The position numbers and the translations under genes are program-made. A model generated the notes under the pieces. The model ran no database searches, was not told the origin of the DNA, and saw only the letters and a list, made by a program, of their open reading frames with translations. 64,000 bases of DNA. Origin: Aliihoeflea aestuarii. Lineage in GTDB: Bacteria; Pseudomonadota; Alphaproteobacteria; Rhizobiales; Rhizobiaceae. Shown here piece after piece: positions 60,779-64,000 of the stretch; the first letter of the stretch is position 1; the number at the start of each line of letters is the position of its first letter. Where the stretch lies: contig NZ_JAAAMK010000002.1 in the NCBI RefSeq assembly GCF_024105665.1, positions 124,001-188,000 on the forward strand, read 5' to 3'.

Positions 60779-61354
60779 TCAGTCGTCGGCTGCGATGCGG
60801 ACGCTGATCATGCGGTCGGGATCGGTCACCGAGCCATTCATGGCCGGGTCGCCCTTCTTGACGTTATCGACGAACTCCATGCCGCTTTCGACTTCTCCGA
60901 CGATCGTATAGGCGCCGTCAAGCGGGGGCGCCGGCGCGAACATGATGAAGAACTGCGAATTTGCCGAGTTCGGGTCCTGCGCTCGCGCCATGCCGACGGT
61001 GCCGCGCACGAAATTCTCCTGGCTGAATTCGGCCGGAATGTTGCCGAGGTCCGAGCCGCCCGTTCCCGCGCGCTGGCTGTTGTAGCCGTTTTCCATGTTG
61101 CCGAACTGCACGTCGCCCGTCTGCGCCATGAAGCCGTCGATGACGCGGTGGAACGAGACGTTGTCATAGGCACCCTGACGCACCAGCGTCTTGATCTGCT
61201 CGACATGCTGGGGTGCCAGATCGGGCCGCAGCGCGATCGTCACCTCGCCGTCCTTCAAGGCGATGACCATCGTGTCCTCGGGCTCTGCCGCAAGCGCCGA
61301 GGATGCCAACAATGCGGCGACAATTGCAGATGAAGCGAAGCGAACGAACGACAT
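60779..61354 (-). CDS. peptidyl-prolyl cis-trans isomerase, cyclophilin type (exported)
   Basis: 191 aa with a signal peptide (MSFVRFASSAIVAALLASSALA) and then a cyclophilin domain: FHRVIDGFMAQTGDVQFG and NSANSQFFIMFAP. Predicted periplasmic foldase. Close to coaD upstream (17 bases) and the cytosolic paralogue downstream. Confidence 0.94.
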   Translation of the reverse strand: MSFVRFASSAIVAALLASSALAAEPEDTMVIALKDGEVTIALRPDLAPQHVEQIKTLVRQGAYDNVSFHRVIDGFMAQTGDVQFGNMENGYNSQRAGTGGSDLGNIPAEFSQENFVRGTVGMARAQDPNSANSQFFIMFAPAPPLDGAYTIVGEVESGMEFVDNVKKGDPAMNGSVTDPDRMISVRIAADD

Positions 61355-61371
61355 GTCGAACTCCCTTTGAA

Positions 61372-61869
61372 CTAGTTGAATTTCTTGCGCAGCGCCGGCG
61401 CAACGACCTTCGGAACGAAGGCGGTAATATCGCCGCCCATCGACGCTATCTGGCGAACGAGTGTGGCGGTAATCGTGCGAACCGAAGGGCTGGCGGGAAT
61501 AAAGATGGTTTGAAGGTCCGGCGCGATCGTCTCGTTCATCCCGGCCATCTGCATTTCGTAGTCGAGGTCCGTGCCGTCGCGCAGCCCGCGGATCATGATC
61601 GACGCGCCATGTTCCTGCGAAGCCGTCACGACGAGACCGTCGAACGCGACGACCTGAAGCCGCTGCGCTTGCGGGCCCAGTTCGTCGGCGCAGGCGCGCC
61701 CGATCAGTTCGACCCGTTCCTCGAAAGTGAAAAGCGGCTTTTTGGCCGGGTGAACGCCAATTCCGACCACGATGCGGTCGGCGACCGACAATGCGCCCTT
61801 GAGGACATCGAGATGCCCGTTGGTCAAAGGGTCGAACGATCCGGCGTAAAAAGCGATGCGTTCAGTCAT
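61372..61869 (-). CDS. coaD: phosphopantetheine adenylyltransferase
   Basis: Penultimate step of coenzyme A synthesis. 165 aa. [18 protein letters not shown] carries the TxGH nucleotidyltransferase motif, [19 protein letters not shown] and the SSx-like [19 protein letters not shown] end are canonical. First gene of the leftward run through the cyclophilins to queA-tgt. Confidence 0.97.
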   Translation of the reverse strand: MTERIAFYAGSFDPLTNGHLDVLKGALSVADRIVVGIGVHPAKKPLFTFEERVELIGRACADELGPQAQRLQVVAFDGLVVTASQEHGASIMIRGLRDGTDLDYEMQMAGMNETIAPDLQTIFIPASPSVRTITATLVRQIASMGGDITAFVPKVVAPALRKKFN

Positions 61870-62034
61870 GGCAGGTTTCTACTCAGGCAATGGCCGGAAG
61901 GCAAATGGCACGGCGTGTGGTGAATGGTGGATGAACGGTTGGGTCAGGGCCGGTTCAACGCGGTTCGGCGAATGTCAAGCTGTGAATGAAACCTTTTGAT
62001 TCATTCCTCGTTAAGACAGGCAAGGAGATTTATC

Positions 62035-62166
62035 ATGATCATCATCATGCTCGCAGCCACCATGACCCTCGCAATGCTGATCGCGACCGCTTTCAGCCTG
62101 CATCAGGAAGCTCAGCGCGTACGCATCCAGGACAGGCAGCGGCAGATCGCGCGCCACCCGTTCTAG
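62035..62166 (+). CDS. 43-aa single-span membrane peptide
   Basis: Short frame with one very hydrophobic N-terminal helix (MIIIMLAATMTLAMLIATAF) and a basic, glutamine-rich tail (EAQRVRIQDRQRQIARHPF). AAGGAG sits seven bases before the ATG, the best ribosome site in the vicinity. It ends three bases before the gyrA stop on the other strand. Topology suggests a cytosolic basic tail. Function unknown. Confidence 0.62.
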   Translation: MIIIMLAATMTLAMLIATAFSLHQEAQRVRIQDRQRQIARHPF

Positions 62167-62169
62167 AGG

Positions 62170-64000
62170 TTACTGGTCGCTTTCGCCCGACGCGGCATCG
62201 GCCGCGTTCTGCGCAACGACTTCCGCTTCGCTCTCAAGTTCTTCGTCATCACCTTGCGGATCAGAAATCCGCTCAACCGAAACGACGTTCTCACCTTTCG
62301 TCGTATTGAAGATCGTAACGCCCTTGGTTGCCCGGCTGGCTATGCGAATGCCCCCTACCGGCACCCGGATGACCTGTCCGCCGTTCGATACCATCATGAT
62401 CTGGTCGTCGCTCTCGACGGGGAAGGCCGCGATCAGCGGGCCGATTTCCCCCATCTTCGACACATCCGTGGCGCGAATACCCTTGCCCCCGCGCCCGATG
62501 ACGCGGAAGTCGTAGGAGGACGAGCGCTTGCCGTAGCCTTTTTCGCTGACGGTCAGCACGAACTCTTCGCGCGCTTTCAGTTCTTCATAGCGCTCACCGT
62601 CGATCTGGGCGTCGCCGACGACCTCTTCGTTGGTCAGCGCGATCTCTTCGTCCTCGCCCGTCACCGATCGACGTTCGGCCGCGGATTGCTTGAGATAGGC
62701 AGCCCGTTCGGCCGGCGTCGCATCGACATGGTGCAGGATCGCCATCGAAATGACGCGGCCGCCCTCGCTCAGATTGATCCCGCGCACCCCCGTCGAATTG
62801 CGGCTTTGGAAAACGCGAACATCCGTCACGGGGAATCGGATGCACTGGCCGGTTCCCGCAGTCAGAAGGATGTCGTCATGCTCGGTGCAGGTATAGACGC
62901 CGAGAATCTCGTCGCCATCCTCATCGAGCTTCATCGCGATCTTGCCGTTGCGGTTGACCTGCGTGAAGTCCGACAGCTTGTTGCGGCGAACCGTGCCGCG
63001 CGTCGTTGCGAACATGACGTCGAGATTGGCCCAGCTTTCCTCGTCTTCCGGCAGCGGCATGATCGTCGTGATGCGCTCGCCTTCCTGCAAAGGCAACATA
63101 TTGCGCAGGAACTTGCCGCGCGATTGCGGCGTCCCGATCGGCAAACGCCAAACCTTTTCCTTGTAGACGATGCCGCGCGAGGAAAAGAACAGGATCGGCG
63201 TGTGCGTGTTGGCCACGAACAGCCGCGTTACGAAATCCTCGTCCTTGGTCGACATGCCGGAGCGGCCTTTGCCGCCGCGCCGCTGCGCCCGGTAGATCGA
63301 GAGCGGGACGCGCTTGATATAGCCGGAATGACTGACCGTGACGACCATGTCCTCGCGCGCGATCAGGTCCTCGTCGTCCATGTCCGCGCCGCCTTCGACA
63401 AGCTCGGTGCGCCGGGGCGTTCCGAACTCGTCGCGCACGGCGATCAGCTCGTCCTTGACGATCTGCTGGATGCGCGCGCGCGACGACAGGATATCGAGGA
63501 AATCCTTGATCTCGTCGCCGATCGAATTCAGTTCGTCGGCAATTTCATCGCGTCCGAGTGCAGTCAGGCGCTGCAGACGCAGTTCGAGAATCGCGCGCGC
63601 CTGCTCCTCGGAGAGATTGTAGGTGCCGTCGTCCTCGTTGATCCGGTGACGCGGATCGTCAATGAGACGGATCAACGATTCCACTTCATGCGCTGGCCAG
63701 CGCCGCGTCATCAACTGCTCGCGCGCCGTCTGAGGGTCGGGCGCCTTGCGGATCAGCGCGATCACTTCGTCGATATTGGCGACCGCGATCGCCAGACCGA
63801 CGAGAACATGGGCGCGCTCGCGGGCCTTCCGCAGAAGATACTTCGTACGCCGGCTGATGACGTCCTCGCGGAAGAAGACGAAGGCGCGCAGCATGTCGAG
63901 CAGGTTGAGCTGTTCCGGCTTGCCACCGTTGAGAGCGACCACATTGGCCCCGAACGAGGTCTGCAACGGCGTGAACCTGTAAAGCTGGTTCAAGATGACA
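62170..64000 (-). CDS. gyrA: DNA gyrase subunit A (5' part beyond window)
   Basis: C-terminal 610 codons of GyrA. They include the end of the breakage-reunion domain and its coiled coil (SLIRLIDDPRHRINED, EEQARAILELRLQRLTALGRDEI) and the six-blade pinwheel domain with the GyrA box QRRGGKG. The tail is acidic. The catalytic Tyr lies outside the window. The frame is open to the right edge, so this is an incomplete gene rather than a truncated one. Confidence 0.97.
   Translation of the reverse strand, partial: VILNQLYRFTPLQTSFGANVVALNGGKPEQLNLLDMLRAFVFFREDVISRRTKYLLRKARERAHVLVGLAIAVANIDEVIALIRKAPDPQTAREQLMTRRWPAHEVESLIRLIDDPRHRINEDDGTYNLSEEQARAILELRLQRLTALGRDEIADELNSIGDEIKDFLDILSSRARIQQIVKDELIAVRDEFGTPRRTELVEGGADMDDEDLIAREDMVVTVSHSGYIKRVPLSIYRAQRRGGKGRSGMSTKDEDFVTRLFVANTHTPILFFSSRGIVYKEKVWRLPIGTPQSRGKFLRNMLPLQEGERITTIMPLPEDEESWANLDVMFATTRGTVRRNKLSDFTQVNRNGKIAMKLDEDGDEILGVYTCTEHDDILLTAGTGQCIRFPVTDVRVFQSRNSTGVRGINLSEGGRVISMAILHHVDATPAERAAYLKQSAAERRSVTGEDEEIALTNEEVVGDAQIDGERYEELKAREEFVLTVSEKGYGKRSSSYDFRVIGRGGKGIRATDVSKMGEIGPLIAAFPVESDDQIMMVSNGGQVIRVPVGGIRIASRATKGVTIFNTTKGENVVSVERISDPQGDDEELESEAEVVAQNAADAASGESDQ

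Overview
The window is a dense, high-GC chromosomal segment of an alphaproteobacterium, most probably of the order Hyphomicrobiales (Rhizobiales). The evidence is the gene content. It includes EipB (DUF1849), DUF1489, a DUF6105-like protein, GatCA for indirect tRNA amidation, LpxI instead of LpxH, a phasin, a glnB-glnA pair behind a sigma-54 promoter, and a direct-repeat GTTC-N7-GTTC LexA box of the alphaproteobacterial type. No tRNA, rRNA, CRISPR array, insertion sequence, prophage or integrase was recognised. About 70 genes are supported. Two run off the ends (topA on the left, gyrA on the right) and one is a decayed pseudogene.

Layout. 1-5.5 kb: topA (partial), a 66-aa acidic protein, then the leftward run pyrB-pyrC-plsY-dprA. 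5.7-9.7 kb: AidB-like acyl-CoA dehydrogenase, an AEC-family permease, two small membrane proteins and ruvX. 9.7-14.7 kb: UPF0173 hydrolase, gatC-GNAT-gatA, YdcF-like protein, DUF599 protein and a 44-aa membrane peptide. 14.8-20.3 kb: sdaA, DUF1489, a VWA plus membrane J-protein pair, an exported PBP5-type carboxypeptidase with a SPOR domain, and a phasin. 20.5-28.4 kb: clpS-clpA, azlC-azlD-like permease, HIT protein, FemAB-like acyltransferase, RidA plus glycerophosphodiester phosphodiesterase, and eipB. 28.5-41.7 kb: the conserved translation/envelope block rpsB-tsf-pyrH-frr-uppS-cdsA-rseP-bamA-lpxD-fabZ-lpxA-lpxI-lpxB. 41.8-46.1 kb: glnB-glnA, nnr and a DUF72 protein. 46.1-50.9 kb: uvrA and ssb on either side of a 618-bp intergenic region, then a broken VOC gene. 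50.9-57.1 kb: a leftward replication/envelope run of dacA-type carboxypeptidase, tmk, holB, metG, tatD and an MBL hydrolase. 57.2-62 kb: DUF2177, queA-tgt, a small exported protein, two cyclophilins (one cytosolic, one exported) and coaD. 62-64 kb: a 43-aa membrane peptide and the 3' part of gyrA.

How the genes work together. The 28.5-41.7 kb block links protein synthesis (S2, EF-Ts, RRF, UMP kinase) with undecaprenyl phosphate, CDP-diacylglycerol, BamA-dependent outer-membrane assembly and the first steps of lipid A synthesis. Several flanking genes (eipB, two PBP5-type enzymes, plsY) also serve the envelope. A second theme is DNA metabolism: topA, dprA, ruvX, uvrA, ssb, holB, tmk and gyrA.

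The window is mostly core genome and no clearly new multi-gene system was found. The observations most worth checking are a queuine tRNA-ribosyltransferase that has lost three of four zinc ligands, a dihydroorotase homologue without catalytic metal ligands, a Tim14-like membrane J protein paired with a VWA protein, an orphan terminator that suggests a small RNA beside the uvrA SOS box, and an inverted-repeat operator candidate in front of bamA.
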